A DNA stretch of 64,000 nucleotides from Chiayiivirga sp. (GCA_022647565.1 JALCLA010000001.1:1116001-1180000), one strand, 5' to 3'; positions 28,804 through 39,519 are shown, counted from the first letter of the stretch. The notes: generated from the sequence alone by a model not told the origin. A program made the numbers and translations.

Positions 28804-29412
28804 GTGGTGGATGCAAGACGCTGGATTCGGGTGGCGGCAGTGCTGGGCCTGGCCGTGCTGGTCGCCTGTGCGGCGCCGACGCGCCGTGGCTGCCGATGCC
28901 GCCGCGCTCGACGCGCAGGCGCGGCGAGAGGCGGCCTTGGCGGATCAGTCCGAGTGGCGACTGAGCGGTCGCATCGCCGTCTCGGACGGCAAGGACGGAG
29001 GCAGCGGGCGCATCGACTGGCGCCAGGACGGCGAACGCTTCCGCATCGAAATCCGCGCCCCGGTGTCCCGCCGCACCTGGCGCCTCAGCGGCGGCCCGGA
29101 CGGCGCCACGCTGGAAGGACTCGACGACGGCACGCGCAGCGGCCCGGACGCCGAAGCACTGCTGCGTGACGCGGTGGGCTGGACGGTGCCGATCGCCGAC
29201 ATGGTGGCCTGGGCGCGCGGTGCGCGCGGGCAGGGCGGGGCGCGGGTCGAGTTCGATGACGCCGGACGCCTGGCCGTGCTCGAGCAGCGCGGCTGGACGG
29301 TCGAATACCGCGCCTGGATTGAAGGCGAGCCCGCGCTGCCAAAAAAATCTTCGCCGCCAGCGGCGAGCGCCGCGTCCGGCTGGTGGTGGAGCGCTGGAAT
29401 GACGGCGACTGA
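28804..29412 (+). pseudogene. lolB: outer-membrane lipoprotein LolB, frame-disrupted
   Basis: From GTG 28804 a lipoprotein signal is read ([16 protein letters not shown], lipobox LVAC). Near 28880 the frame shifts by one base and continues [20 protein letters not shown], the typical LolB start of the mature domain, and [16 protein letters not shown] third part, [19 protein letters not shown], follows after the A run at 29341-29347 and ends at 29412. LolB inserts lipoproteins delivered by LolA into the outer membrane. It overlaps the ispE start by 14 bases, as is usual. Essential in most species, so the breaks are probably sequence errors. Confidence 0.82.
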
Positions 29413-30305
29413 CTGGAGCACCTGGCCGGCGCCGGCCAAGCTCAATCTGTTCCTGCATCTCGTCGGCCGACGGGCCGACGGTTACCACCGGCTCCAGACC
29501 GTATTCCAGTTGCTCGACTGGGGCGATCGAGATTGCGTTTGCAGGGTTCGCGCCCCGACGGCGCAGACTCCTGCGGCATCGCGAGGGTCCGGAGGACGTC
29601 CCGCCCGATAGAGGACCTCGTTGTGCGCGCAGCGCGCGCGCTTCAAATGGCCGAGACCAAGTTGCCAGCTCATGGTGCAGACATCGACGGTGCGAAAAGC
29701 AGCATTCCGGCAGGGCGGGGGCTTCGGCGGCGGCAGTTCCGATGCGGCCACCGTGCTTGGTCGCATCTGAACGAAATGTGGCGACACCGGCGCTCAACGA
29801 TCGACGAATTGGCGGCAATTGGCCTGGGCCTTGGCGCTGACGTGCCGGTTTTCGTGCGCGGTCGCACCGCCTGGGCCGAAGGAGTGGGCGAGCACTTGGC
29901 TCAGCCCGCTGGCACCTGGGCCTCGCCGCTGGTTCCTCGCTGGTCGATCCCGGCGTTCGCCGTGCCGACCGCGCGAACTGTTCCAGGCACCTGAATTGAC
30001 CCGCGATGCGCCGTCCGCGACAATAGCCGGACTTCGTTTCGGGAAAATTGCGCGGTAATGCCTTCGAGCCCGTGCTGCGTCGCCGCGCGCCTGCGTTGGA
30101 TGAAGCGCATTCGACGAGCCTTGCGGTCGGCATGGGCCGCGCGCAGTTGACCGGAACGGGGGGCGGCATGTTTGTCGCCTTCGACGATCCCGCGCGCGGG
30201 CGCGAAGCGGCGCGCGCAGCGCTGCCGGCAGCGATTGGCGTGCATGGGTGGTGCGAAGGCGTGAACGAGTCGCCGCTGCATCGGCAACTGCGGTCGCGGC
30301 GCTGA
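29399..30305 (+). pseudogene. ispE: 4-diphosphocytidyl-2-C-methyl-D-erythritol kinase, frame-disrupted
   Basis: The start [20 protein letters not shown] is the IspE N-terminus with the active-site Lys, followed by [20 protein letters not shown]. Later pieces are [30 protein letters not shown] and, near the end, GNAFEPVL and TGTGGG. The GHMP glycine-rich ATP loop ([15 protein letters not shown]) is recognisable only across a frame change at 29705-29740. At least six indels are needed. IspE phosphorylates CDP-methylerythritol in the MEP isoprenoid pathway. tRNA-Gln begins 25 bases after the last stop. Confidence 0.85.
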
Positions 30306-30329
30306 AGGCCGCCACGCCAAGCCATTCGT

Positions 30330-30404
30330 TGGGGCGTCGCCAAGCGGTAAGGCACCGGATTTTGATTCCGGCATACGCAGGTTCGAATCCTGCCGCCCCA
30401 GCCA
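30330..30404 (+). tRNA. tRNA-Gln (TTG)
   Basis: Acceptor TGGGGCG pairs with CGCCCCA. The anticodon loop is TTTTGAT with TTG, the T arm is GCAGG-TTCGAAT-CCTGC, and CCA is encoded. It lies between ispE and prs, its conserved place in gammaproteobacteria. Confidence 0.95.
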
Positions 30405-30415
30405 CATGGGTTTTT

Positions 30416-30456
30416 GCGTTCGTCCGTGAACGCAACGATCAGGAGCCATCCGTGGC
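30416..30456. repeat. hairpin-pair repeat, locus 1 (after tRNA-Gln)
   Basis: An 18-nt hairpin GCGTTCGTCCGTGAACGC (30416-30433), an 11-nt spacer AACGATCAGGA and a second hairpin GCCATCCGTGGC (30445-30456) whose outer arm has decayed. The unit has the same architecture as the elements at 35292-35405 and 52424-52469. Confidence 0.6.
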
Positions 30457-30497
30457 CGCGGATTCGAATTCGCGGCGCCAGCAACGGGATACAGAAC

Positions 30498-31471
30498 GTG
30501 GATACCGACGGGCTGCTGGTTTCTCACGGGCAATGCGAACCGGCCGCTGGCGCAGGCTGTGTGTCGTGAGTTGGGAATTCGCCCCGGCAAGGCGCTGGTC
30601 GGGCGAAATTCTCCGATGGCGAAGTGCAGGTAGAGATCGAGGAAAACGTGCGGCGCCAGGAAGTGTTCGTGATCCAGCCGACGAACGCGCCGCACGGCAG
30701 AGAATTTCATGGAGTTGCTGGTGCTGATCGACGCGCTCAAGCGCGCCAGCGGCGGCCAGCGTCACCGCGGTGATGCCCTATTTCGGCTACGCCCGCCAGG
30801 ATCGCCGCCCGCGTTCGGCGCGGCGTGCCGATCACGGCCAAGGTGGCGGCGAAGATGATGGGCGCGGTGGGCACGGATCGCGTGTCCTGACCGTCGATCT
30901 GCACGCCGACCAGATCCAGGGGTTTTTCGACATCCCCGGTCGACAACGTGTACTCCTCGCCGCTGCATGCTCGCCGACATCTGGCGCGAGCAGGGCACGG
31001 AGAACCTGATCGTGGTCTCGCCGGACGTGGGCGGCGTGGTGCGCGCCCGGGCCATCGCCAAGCGCCTCGACGACGCCGACCTCGCGATCATCGACAAGCG
31101 ACGCCCGAAAGCCAACGTCGCCACGGTGATGAACATCATCGGCGACGTGGCCGGCAAGACCTGCGTGCTGGTGGACGATATCGTCGACACCGCCGGCACG
31201 CTCTGCGCCGCCGCGGCGGCGTTGAAGGATCATGGCGCCAAGCAAGCGTGGTCGCGTACTGCACGCACCCGGTGCTGTCCGGCCCTGCGATTGCGAACCT
31301 GGAGAATTCGCAGCTGGATCAGTTGGTAGTCACCGACACCATCCAGCTCTCCGCGGCCGCCCAAAGTCTTGCAACGCGCATCCGGCAGCTCAGTCGGTGG
31401 CGGAGTTGCTGGCCGAGACGATCCGTCGCGTGGCGTTCGGCGAGTCGGTCAGCTCGCTGTACGTCGACTGA
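30498..31471 (+). pseudogene. prs: ribose-phosphate pyrophosphokinase, frame-disrupted
   Basis: Start GTG 30498 (MDTDGLLVF in corrected frame). Recognisable pieces in three frames are [22 protein letters not shown] (ATP loop), [17 protein letters not shown], the long intact piece [20 protein letters not shown], the PRPP-binding loop [15 protein letters not shown], and the end [13 protein letters not shown] at 31471. Corrected length is about 315 residues. The enzyme makes PRPP from ribose-5-phosphate and ATP. About eight indels break it, among the densest in the window. Confidence 0.88.
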
Positions 31472-31564
31472 AGGCTTCCGCTTCCCACACACTCACCTGG
31501 TCGCGGGTGAGTGGCAACCTGCCGCCGCGAGGCGGTTCCATCACTGAAGAAGGCAATACGAACC

Positions 31565-32260
31565 ATGGCAACTCAACACGAAATCAAGGCCACCAGTTCG
31601 CAAGGACGAGGGGAAGGGTGCGAGCCGCCGCCTGCGTCGTGCGTCGAACAGGTCCCGGCGATCCTGTACGGCGCGAAAGCCGATCCGGTCAGCATCCAGC
31701 TCGTCCACAACGACGTGTGGCTCGCCTCGCAGCACGAGTGGTTCTACTCGTCGATCCTCAGCCTCGAACCTCGACGGCGCGCGCAGAAGGTGCTGCTGCG
31801 TGACATGCAGCGCCATCCGTACAAGGCGCAGATCATGCACATCGATTTCCAGCGCGTTTCGGAAAACGAAGCGATCCGCGTGTCGGTGCCGCTGCACTTC
31901 CTGAACCAGGAAAAGTCGCCGGCCGGCAAGACCGGTGGCGTGGTCATCATGCACGAGCTCAACGAACGTCGAGCATCTCCTGCCTGCCGCGCGATCTGCC
32001 GGAATTCATCGAAGTCGACCTGGCGGCGCTCAAGGAAGGCGACGTCCTGCATCTGTCCGACCTCAAGCTGCCGGAGCGGCGTCGAGATCCCGGAACTGAA
32101 GCTGGGCAAGGAACACGACGTGGCCGTCGTCATCGCACGTCAGCTCAAGGAAGAAGCCGAAGCCACCGACGTGCCGGCGACGCAGAAGTGCCGGCCAGCA
32201 AGGTCACGGCAGCCCGACAAGGCAGCCGCTCCGGCAGCCGACAAGGGCAAGAAGAAGTAA
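31565..32260 (+). CDS. rplY: 50S ribosomal protein L25 (CTC family), frame locally wrong but open
   Basis: Start ATG 31565 ([11 protein letters not shown]). Correct-frame parts are [50 protein letters not shown] and [16 protein letters not shown]. The Ala/Lys-rich tail ends at 32260. Three stretches (about residues 12-28, 131-158 and 202-214) are out of frame, for example where [20 protein letters not shown] should stand, but shifts compensate so the frame stays open. It is the long, two-domain L25 type that binds 5S rRNA. The prs-rplY-pth-ychF order is conserved. Confidence 0.88.
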   Translation: MATQHEIKATSSQGRGEGCEPPPASCVEQVPAILYGAKADPVSIQLVHNDVWLASQHEWFYSSILSLEPRRRAQKVLLRDMQRHPYKAQIMHIDFQRVSENEAIRVSVPLHFLNQEKSPAGKTGGVVIMHELNERRASPACRAICRNSSKSTWRRSRKATSCICPTSSCRSGVEIPELKLGKEHDVAVVIARQLKEEAEATDVPATQKCRPARSRQPDKAAAPAADKGKKK

Positions 32261-32361
32261 CCCTGGCTTCAAAGACGTACCGACGTTGCGCGTAGCGCAA
32301 CGAACACTCCCCCTCTCCCGACTGCGGGAGAGGGCAAGGGGTGAAGGGCGATTAGGCACCT

Positions 32362-32950
32362 ATGGAACGGCTTGCGTCTCATCGTCGGCCTCGGCAACCC
32401 CGGTGCCGAACACCTCAGAACCCGGCACAACGCCGGGTTCTGGTTTATTGACGCGCTTGCGGCGGCAGAGGGCGCGCGTTTCGGCGCGGAATCCAAGCTG
32501 CACGGCGAGACCGCCAAGCTGCATCTGGCGGGCGAGGCGGTCTGGTTGCTGAAGCCGTCGACCTTCATGAATCGCAGCGGACTGTCGGTGGCGAGCGCCT
32601 TGCGCTACTGGAAGATCGAGCCCGAGCAGATGCTGGTGGCGCACGACGAACTGGATCTCGCACCGGGTTCCGCGCGGCTCAAGTTCGACGGCGGGCACGG
32701 CGGGCAGAACGGATTGCGCGACATCATCGCGCACCTCGGGCACGCCAAGTTCCACCGCTTGCGCGTAGGGCATCGGGCATCCCGGGCACAAGGATCAGGT
32801 CACGAACTGGGTGCTGGGCCGGCCCGGGCAAGGTCGACGAGAGCCGCGATGCTGACGATTCGATCGCGTGCTCGCTGCAGGTGCTGCCGCTGGCGCTGCG
32901 CGGGGATTTCAACGAGGCGATGAAACGGCTGCACACGCCTGAAACCCTGA
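32362..32950 (+). pseudogene. pth: peptidyl-tRNA hydrolase, frame-disrupted
   Basis: [20 protein letters not shown] begins at TTG 32372. ATG 32362 reads MER and joins this frame if one C at 32371 is dropped. The catalytic His lies in [10 protein letters not shown], and [10 protein letters not shown] and HDELDLAPG follow. After AKFHRLRVG (about 32769) the frame shifts twice, and the end [17 protein letters not shown] leads to a stop at 32948-32950. Corrected length is about 193 residues. Pth releases peptides from peptidyl-tRNA that has dropped off ribosomes. Essential. Confidence 0.88.
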
Positions 32951-32999
32951 TTCGTCATGGGCGATCCGGTTGCGCAAGCCGGATCGCCCATGGCGAATC
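32949..32999. repeat. long perfect-stem hairpin between pth and ychF
   Basis: GATTCG and CATGGGCGATCCGG pair with CCGGATCGCCCATG and CGAATC around the loop TTGCGCAAG, with one T/G mismatch, giving a stem of about 20 bp. No T tract follows, so it is more likely an mRNA-stabilising or processing hairpin, or a repeat element, than a terminator. Confidence 0.55.
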
Positions 33000-33016
33000 G
33001 CAACACGAGAATACTC

Positions 33017-34113
33017 ATGGGCATCAAGTGCGGCATCGTCGGCCTCCCGAACGTCGGCAAGAGCACTCTCTTCAACGCGCTCACGGCGGCGGGAATCGCG
33101 GCGGAGAACTATCCGTTCTGCACGATCGAGCCCGAACGTCGGCGTCGTGCCGGTGCCGGATCCGCGCCTCGACGCAGCTATCAGGCGATCGTGAACCGCA
33201 GTCCGTCGTGCCGACGACCGTCGAGTTCGTCGACATCGCCGGCCTCGTGAAGGGCGCGTCCAAGGGCGAGGGCCTCGGCAACCAGTTCCTCGCCAACATC
33301 CGCGAGACCGACGCGATCGCGCACGTCGTCCGCTGCTTCGAGCACGGCGACATCATCCACGTGGCGGGCAAGATCGATCCGATCGCCGACATCGAGACCA
33401 TCGACACCGAGCTCGCGCTCGCCGACCTCGAATCGGTCGAGAAGGCGCTCAATCGCCACGAGCGGCGGCCAAGGCGTGGCGACAAGGACGCGATCCGCAA
33501 GCGCGACGTGCTCAAGCCGGTGCGCGAGCACCTCAATGCGGGCAAGCCGGTGCGTTCGATGACGCTTTCCGCCGAAGAAAGAAGGCGCTGCTGCGCGAAC
33601 TGTTCCTGCTGACCGCTCAAGCCGGTGATGTACGTGGCCAACGTGCTCGAGGACGGCTTCGAGAACAACCCGCACCTGGATCGCGTGCGCGAGCGCGCGG
33701 CCGGCGAGGGCGCGGAAGTGGTGCCGGTCTGTGCGGCCATCGAAGAGGAAATCTCGCAGCTCGAGGACGCCGACCGCGACGTGTTCCTGCGCGACCTCGG
33801 CCTCGAGGAGCCGGGCCTCAATCGCGTGATCCGGGCCGGCTACAAGCTGCTCGGCCTGCAGACCTACTTCACCGCCGGCGTGAAGGAAGTGCGCGCGTGG
33901 ACCGTGTTCAAGGGCGCCACCGCGCCGCAGGCGGCGGGCGTGATCCACACCGATTTCGAGCGCGGCTTCATCCGCGCCGAAACCATCGCCTACGACGATT
34001 TCATCAAGTACCGGGGCGAGGCCGGCTGCAAGGAAGTCGGCCGCCTGCGCCTGGAAGGCAAGGACTATCTCGTCCAGGAAGGCGACGTCCTGCACTTCCG
34101 GTTCAACGTGTGA
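33017..34113 (+). pseudogene. ychF: redox-regulated ATPase YchF (Obg family), frame-disrupted
   Basis: Start ATG 33017: [20 protein letters not shown] holds the P loop. [20 protein letters not shown] (G3 region) and the C-terminal TGS domain ([20 protein letters not shown], ending [10 protein letters not shown] at 34113) are intact. Indels lie near 33135, 33190-33210, 33470, 33585 and 33615. Corrected length is 363 residues. YchF binds ATP rather than GTP (NxxE in place of NKxD) and associates with ribosomes. The second half from 33625 is clean and marks the downstream end of the error-rich tract. Confidence 0.9.
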
Positions 34114-34263
34114 GTTGAAGGCCGACGGGCGGTTCGAGCCCTGGTCCGACTGCCGTATCGTTTCCACCACGCCGATCCACACGCGTCTGGCGCGTGTGGG
34201 TACTCTCTTCGATGCACGGGGGAGGGCCACTCCGATCCCCTGTCCCTTTCCCCAGGAGTCGTC

Positions 34264-34752
34264 ATGCCCGGACGCGAGCGCGAGATCACCCTGCGGTTCC
34301 TGGCGGAACCCACCGATGTGAACTTCGGCGGAAAGATGTTCGGTGGTTCGGTGATGAAGTGGATCGATCTGGCCGGCTACGCCTGTGCGGCCGGCTGGGC
34401 GGGGCGCTATTGCGTCACGGCCTATGTGGGGGGAATCCAGTTCGAGCGGCCGATTTCGATCGGCGACCTGGTGGAGTCGCGGGCCCGGGTATTGCTGACC
34501 GGCCGCACCAGCATGCATATCGCGGTGGACGTCTACAGCCGGCCTCCAACCGAGGAAGCCTATGCCCACACCACCCACTGCCTGATGGTTTTCGTGGCTG
34601 TGGACGCGCAGGGCAAGCCGGTGCCGGTGCCACCTTGGCAGCCGCAGAGCGCCGAAGACCAGGCCCAGGCCGACTACGCCAGGCGGATGAAGGCCTTGTC
34701 GCTGGAGATCGAGGAAGAGCGATCCCGGATGCGGCACGTAGCGCCACCCTGA
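34264..34752 (+). CDS. acyl-CoA thioesterase, YciA-like hotdog fold
   Basis: A 162-residue hotdog-fold protein. Its N-terminal FLAEPTDVNFGGKMFGGSVM matches acyl-CoA thioesterases of the BACH/YciA group, with the active-site Asn/Asp region in 'DVNFGGKMFGG' and the helix VMKWIDLAGYACA. Family members hydrolyse acyl-CoA in the cytoplasm; chain-length preference is unknown. CCCAGGAGT precedes the ATG at good distance. It stands alone between ychF and the tRNA cluster. Confidence 0.85.
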   Translation: MPGREREITLRFLAEPTDVNFGGKMFGGSVMKWIDLAGYACAAGWAGRYCVTAYVGGIQFERPISIGDLVESRARVLLTGRTSMHIAVDVYSRPPTEEAYAHTTHCLMVFVAVDAQGKPVPVPPWQPQSAEDQAQADYARRMKALSLEIEEERSRMRHVAPP

Positions 34753-34771
34753 GCAGCGACGCGCGAACGCG

Positions 34772-34800
34772 TTGACAAGGGGCGGTCGAGCGCTGAAAAT
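34772..34800 (+). promoter_or_regulatory. promoter of the tRNA-Tyr/Gly/Thr-tuf operon
   Basis: A perfect -35 TTGACA (34772-34777), a 17-base spacer and GAAAAT (34795-34800) as -10, 15 bases before tRNA-Tyr. A GC-rich stretch follows the -10, as in stringently controlled stable-RNA promoters. Confidence 0.65.
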
Positions 34801-34815
34801 AGGCGGCTCTTTTCC

Positions 34816-34901
34816 GGAGGGATACCCAAGCGGCCAACGGGGGCAGACTGTAAATCTGCTGGCTCACGCCTTCGGTGGTTCGAATCCACCTCCCTCCACC
34901 A
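34816..34901 (+). tRNA. tRNA-Tyr (GTA)
   Basis: An 86-nt class II tRNA with a long variable arm. Acceptor GGAGGGA pairs with TCCCTCC; the anticodon is GTA in ACTGTAAAT and CCA is encoded. It is the first gene of the tRNA-tuf operon. Confidence 0.96.
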
Positions 34902-35029
34902 GCAATGTGCGGCAAGACTTCGTGTGGATGAGAGCCACCGAAGGTGGTTTGACCAAATCGCAGGAGCGATTTGGAACGCGACGCGAAGCGGCGCGGCCCC
35001 GGAGGGGCGAAGGGCAGGACGCCCGGAGC

Positions 35030-35049
35030 AATCCACCTCCCTCCACCAG
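35030..35049 (+). repeat. duplicated 20-bp 3' end of tRNA-Tyr
   Basis: AATCCACCTCCCTCCACCAG at 35030-35049 repeats exactly the tRNA-Tyr 3' end (34883-34902), starting 147 bp further on. No tRNA body accompanies it. Such duplicates are left by integrases or by unequal recombination. Confidence 0.8.
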
Positions 35050-35101
35050 AGAGAACCTGTCGAGAATCGGGCGCCGTGCGAGGCGCCGGCAAGACCCGGA
35101 T

Positions 35102-35175
<74 letters not shown>

Positions 35176-35207
35176 TTGATGACCGTTTCGGCAACAGGCA
35201 AGCACAC

Positions 35208-35283
<76 letters not shown>

Positions 35284-35291
35284 TTATTTGT

Positions 35292-35339
35292 GCGGTCATT
35301 CGTGACCGCGAAGATCAAGAAGCGTCCATCCATGGGCGC
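35292..35339. repeat. hairpin-pair repeat, locus 2a (tRNA-Thr to tuf)
   Basis: Hairpin GCGGTCATTCGTGACCGC (35292-35309), 12-nt spacer GAAGATCAAGAA, hairpin GCGTCCATCCATGGGCGC (35322-35339). Each hairpin is 18 nt with a 4-base loop. Confidence 0.7.
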
Positions 35340-35357
35340 GGATCCAAGAATGACTTT

Positions 35358-35405
35358 GCAATCGTCCCTGATTGCGAGAGTCAAGAAGCGGCCATCCGTG
35401 GCCGC
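35358..35405. repeat. hairpin-pair repeat, locus 2b (tRNA-Thr to tuf)
   Basis: Hairpin GCAATCGTCCCTGATTGC (35358-35375), 12-nt spacer GAGAGTCAAGAA, hairpin GCGGCCATCCGTGGCCGC (35388-35405). It has exactly the same length and spacing as locus 2a, 18 bases downstream of it. Confidence 0.7.
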
Positions 35406-35455
35406 GTTTTCCACCAAGAGCATTCACCTCAACCACCTCTCCGGAAGCATTCGTC

Positions 35456-36646
<1,191 letters not shown>

Positions 36647-36711
36647 GCGCGACGCGGTCGCGGACAGCCGCCGTTCGACCGGCCGGAGACGGGCCGGCGA
36701 ACGTCGGGATT

Positions 36712-36744
36712 GGCAAGGGCGGCGTGAGCCGCCGTTGCCGTTTT
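36712..36744 (+). terminator. intrinsic terminator of tuf copy 1
   Basis: Stem GGCAAGGGCGGC / GCCGCCGTTGCC (one G-G mismatch) with the tetraloop GTGA, followed by GTTTT. It lies 65 bases after the tuf stop and just before tRNA-Trp. Confidence 0.7.
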
Positions 36745-36764
36745 GAAGAGTTGGTTGAAAACAC

Positions 36765-36840
<76 letters not shown>

Positions 36841-36935
36841 CTACGTGACATGCGGATCTACACCCGGAAGCCCGCCATTCCAGGTCGGGCTTTCGAGCAG
36901 GGCCGCTGGCGTCGGCAAGAGCTGACAAGGACAAG

Positions 36936-37313
36936 ATGAATACCAAGGTCGAACAATCCAGTGCTTCCGCCCCGGGTGATATCGCCAAGTACGCGCTCGC
37001 CGTGGTGTTGGCGATGGCCGGCATCGTGGCGTTCTACTGGTTCGCCGACTGGCCGGGCGCGTTGCGCGCGCTGCTTCCGCTGGGTGGCCTGATTGCGGCG
37101 GGTGCGGTGTTTGCGCTCAGTGCCAAGGGCCGTGCGACCATCGAGTACCTCGGCGAAGCGCGCTTCGAATTGCGCAAGGTGATCTGGCCGAGCCGCCAGG
37201 AAACGATCCGCGGCACCGGCGTGATCCTCGTCGTAGTGGTGTTGATGAGCCTGATGCTGGGTTTGATCGATTTCATCCTCGGTGGCGGCGTCAAGCTGCT
37301 GCTGGGCAGCTGA
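36936..37313 (+). CDS. secE: preprotein translocase subunit SecE
   Basis: A 125-residue, three-helix SecE of the E. coli type: helices near residues 20-40 ([18 protein letters not shown]), 48-66 and 98-120 ([15 protein letters not shown]). The conserved amphipathic segment before the last helix is [15 protein letters not shown]. It forms the SecYEG channel with SecY, whose gene closes this window. nusG follows after 10 bases. Confidence 0.95.
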   Translation: MNTKVEQSSASAPGDIAKYALAVVLAMAGIVAFYWFADWPGALRALLPLGGLIAAGAVFALSAKGRATIEYLGEARFELRKVIWPSRQETIRGTGVILVVVVLMSLMLGLIDFILGGGVKLLLGS

Positions 37314-37323
37314 GGAGCGCGAC

Positions 37324-37884
37324 GTGGCCAAGCGTTGGTACGTGGTTCACGCCTACTCCGGTTTCGAGCACCAGGTGCGACGTGCCCTGGTCGATCGCAT
37401 CGCGCGCGCCGGGATGCAGGAGAAGTTCGGCGAAGTGCTGGTTCCCACCGAAGAGGTGGTCGAGATGCGCGGCGGCCAGAAGCGCAAGTCCGAGCGCAAG
37501 TTCTTCCCCGGCTACGTGCTGGTGCAGATCGAGACCAGTGGCGAAGGCGGCGGTCTGCGCATCGACGACGACAGCTGGCATCTGATCAAGGAAACCTCGA
37601 AGGTCATGGGCTTCATCGGCGGCACGGCCGATCGTCCCTTGCCGATCAAGGATTCGGAAGCCGACGTGATCCTGCGCCGCGTGCAGGAAGGCGTGGAGAA
37701 GCCCAAGCCCAAGGTCCTGTTCGAGCCGGGCGAGCTGGTGCGCGTCGTCGATGGCCCGTTCAACGACTTCAACGGCACGGTCGAGGAAGTCAATTACGAC
37801 AAGAGCCGTCTGCGCGTGGCCGTGCTGATCTTCGGTCGTTCGACTCCGGTTGAACTCGAGTTCGGTCAAGTCGAAAAGGCGTAA
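37324..37884 (+). CDS. nusG: transcription termination/antitermination protein NusG
   Basis: A 186-residue NusG starting at GTG 37324 ([19 protein letters not shown]). The NGN domain is followed by the KOW motif [19 protein letters not shown] near residue 135. The start is 10 bases after secE. NusG binds RNA polymerase, supports processivity and links to Rho or the ribosome. Confidence 0.97.
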   Translation: MAKRWYVVHAYSGFEHQVRRALVDRIARAGMQEKFGEVLVPTEEVVEMRGGQKRKSERKFFPGYVLVQIETSGEGGGLRIDDDSWHLIKETSKVMGFIGGTADRPLPIKDSEADVILRRVQEGVEKPKPKVLFEPGELVRVVDGPFNDFNGTVEEVNYDKSRLRVAVLIFGRSTPVELEFGQVEKA

Positions 37885-38056
37885 CGCCGAGAGTTTCCCG
37901 GGCGCGAGGTGTCGATCGCGTCCGAAGCGGCAGGAAGTCGCTGGCGGGAATTCCAGGGAAGAAGGTGCAGATCAACAACGTGAATCCGGGACACGAACCT
38001 TTCCCGGAACGATGGGGAGCCTGTAGCCCAGGCGCTAGCACCCGGAGAGAGCAAAC

Positions 38057-38485
38057 ATGGCAAAGAAGGTAGTGGGTTACATCAAGCTGCAGGTGAAGGC
38101 GGGTCAAGCCAACCCCTCGCCGCCAGTCGGTCCTGCGCTGGGTCAGCGTGGCCTGAACATCATGGAGTTCTGCAAGGCGTTCAACGCCGCAACCTCCAAG
38201 CTGGAGCCGGGCCTGCCGACGCCGGTGATCATCACCGCGTACTCGGATCGCAGTTTCACCTTCGTCACCAAGAGCACACCGGCGACGGTGCTGCTGAAGA
38301 AGGCCGTGGGCATCACCTCCGGCTCCAAGCGCCCGAATACCGAGAAGGTGGGCAAGGTGACGCGCGCGCAGCTGGAAGCCATCGCCAAGGCAAAGGAAGC
38401 CGACCTGACGGCAGCGTCTTTGGATGCCGCCTGCCGCACGATTGCGGGCAGCGCGCGCAGCATGGGTCTGGTGGTGGAGGGCTAA
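38057..38485 (+). CDS. rplK: 50S ribosomal protein L11
   Basis: A 142-residue L11 starting [20 protein letters not shown], with the proline-rich N-terminal domain ([18 protein letters not shown]) and the 23S-binding C-terminal domain ([13 protein letters not shown]). The 172-bp leader before it is GC-rich and may hold the L1 autoregulation site, though no site was located with confidence. It is followed by rplA after 3 bases. Confidence 0.98.
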   Translation: MAKKVVGYIKLQVKAGQANPSPPVGPALGQRGLNIMEFCKAFNAATSKLEPGLPTPVIITAYSDRSFTFVTKSTPATVLLKKAVGITSGSKRPNTEKVGKVTRAQLEAIAKAKEADLTAASLDAACRTIAGSARSMGLVVEG

Positions 38486-38488
38486 GAC

Positions 38489-39193
38489 ATGGCAAAGATC
38501 AGCAAGCGTTTTGCGAACATCAGCAAGCTCGTCGAGCCGGGCAAGGCCTATGGCATCGACGAAGCCCTCAATCTACTCAAGAACAACAGCAAGGTGAAGT
38601 TCGTCGAGTCCGTCGACGTCGCCGTGCGCCTGGGCGTTGACGCGAAGAAGTCGGACCAGCAGGTGCGCGGTTCCACCGTGTTGCCGGCCGGCACCGGCAA
38701 GAGCGTGCGCGTGGCCGTGTTCTGCCCGCCGGGCGCGAAGGCCGACGAGGCCCTGGCTGCCGGTGCGGAAGTCGTGGGCATGGACGATCTGGCCGAGAAG
38801 ATGCAGGCCGGTGACCTGAACTACGACGTCGTCATCGCGACCCCGGATGCGATGCGCGTGGTCGGCAAGCTTGGCCAGGTGCTGGGTCCGCGTGGCCTGA
38901 TGCCGAACCCGAAGGTCGGCACCGTGTCACCCGATGCCGCCGGCGCCGTGCGCAACGCCAAGGCTGGCCAGGTGCGTTACCGCACCGACAAGGCCGGCAT
39001 CGTGCACTGCACGATCGGCAAGGTGAATTTCGACGTCGACGCGCTCAAGGGCAACCTGCACGCGCTGCTCGCCGATCTGGTCAAGGCCAAGCCGGCTGCG
39101 GCCAAGGGCCAATACCTGCAGAAGATTTCGGTGTCCAGCACGATGGGCGTCGGCATCGTGGTCGACCAGTCGACCCTGGCGCTCGCCAAGTAA
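38489..39193 (+). CDS. rplA: 50S ribosomal protein L1
   Basis: A 234-residue L1, the normal length, with [20 protein letters not shown] in domain I/II and ending [11 protein letters not shown]1 binds 23S rRNA at the L1 stalk and usually represses its own rplKA mRNA. A 326-bp leader region separates it from rplJ. Confidence 0.98.
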   Translation: MAKISKRFANISKLVEPGKAYGIDEALNLLKNNSKVKFVESVDVAVRLGVDAKKSDQQVRGSTVLPAGTGKSVRVAVFCPPGAKADEALAAGAEVVGMDDLAEKMQAGDLNYDVVIATPDAMRVVGKLGQVLGPRGLMPNPKVGTVSPDAAGAVRNAKAGQVRYRTDKAGIVHCTIGKVNFDVDALKGNLHALLADLVKAKPAAAKGQYLQKISVSSTMGVGIVVDQSTLALAK

Positions 39194-39284
39194 TTCGCTT
39201 TTTTGCAGGACGACGCGCGGCACGAAGCTACGCGTCTGGATTTGAAGGCTCCCCGTCGCCGCAACGCAGCGGGGCGCCGTCAAA

Positions 39285-39400
39285 GACCGCAGGTTCCACC
39301 ACGTCGGCGCCGGGAAAGCGCAACAACCCGAAGGGATGCATCGGTTCGGGCGTGGCGGAGTAAACGGAACAACGGCCTGCGTAGATGGTGTTGCCCTTCT
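39285..39400 (+). ncRNA. ribosomal protein L10 leader (rplJ mRNA cis-regulator)
   Basis: In the 326-bp gap before rplJ, CGCAGG (39288-39293) pairs with CCTGCG (39376-39381). The latter is followed by TAGATGGTG, the GGCCTGCGTAGATGGTG-type box characteristic of L10 leaders, to which the L10(L12)4 complex binds. A further hairpin CCGGGATGC-ATCC-GCATCCCCGG lies at 39426-39448. It probably represses rplJL translation when L10/L12 is in excess. The precise ends are approximate. Confidence 0.7.
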
Positions 39401-39519
39401 GGAAAGGTTTCTGGAGTGGCCACCACCGGGATGCATCCGCATCCCCGGCGTCAGGGATCGACGCCGCTCAGGACCGCAAGCGGCAGGAGCCGTGAGCGGA
39501 GTTCATTCGGAGGAGTGCA

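Noticed and set aside
24200..33620. A genuine pseudogene island from a degenerating symbiont
   Set aside because: Genes hit include prfA, prs, pth, hemA and ispE, there is no compensating second copy in view, the neighbouring ribosomal genes are perfect and GC is high; error is more likely.
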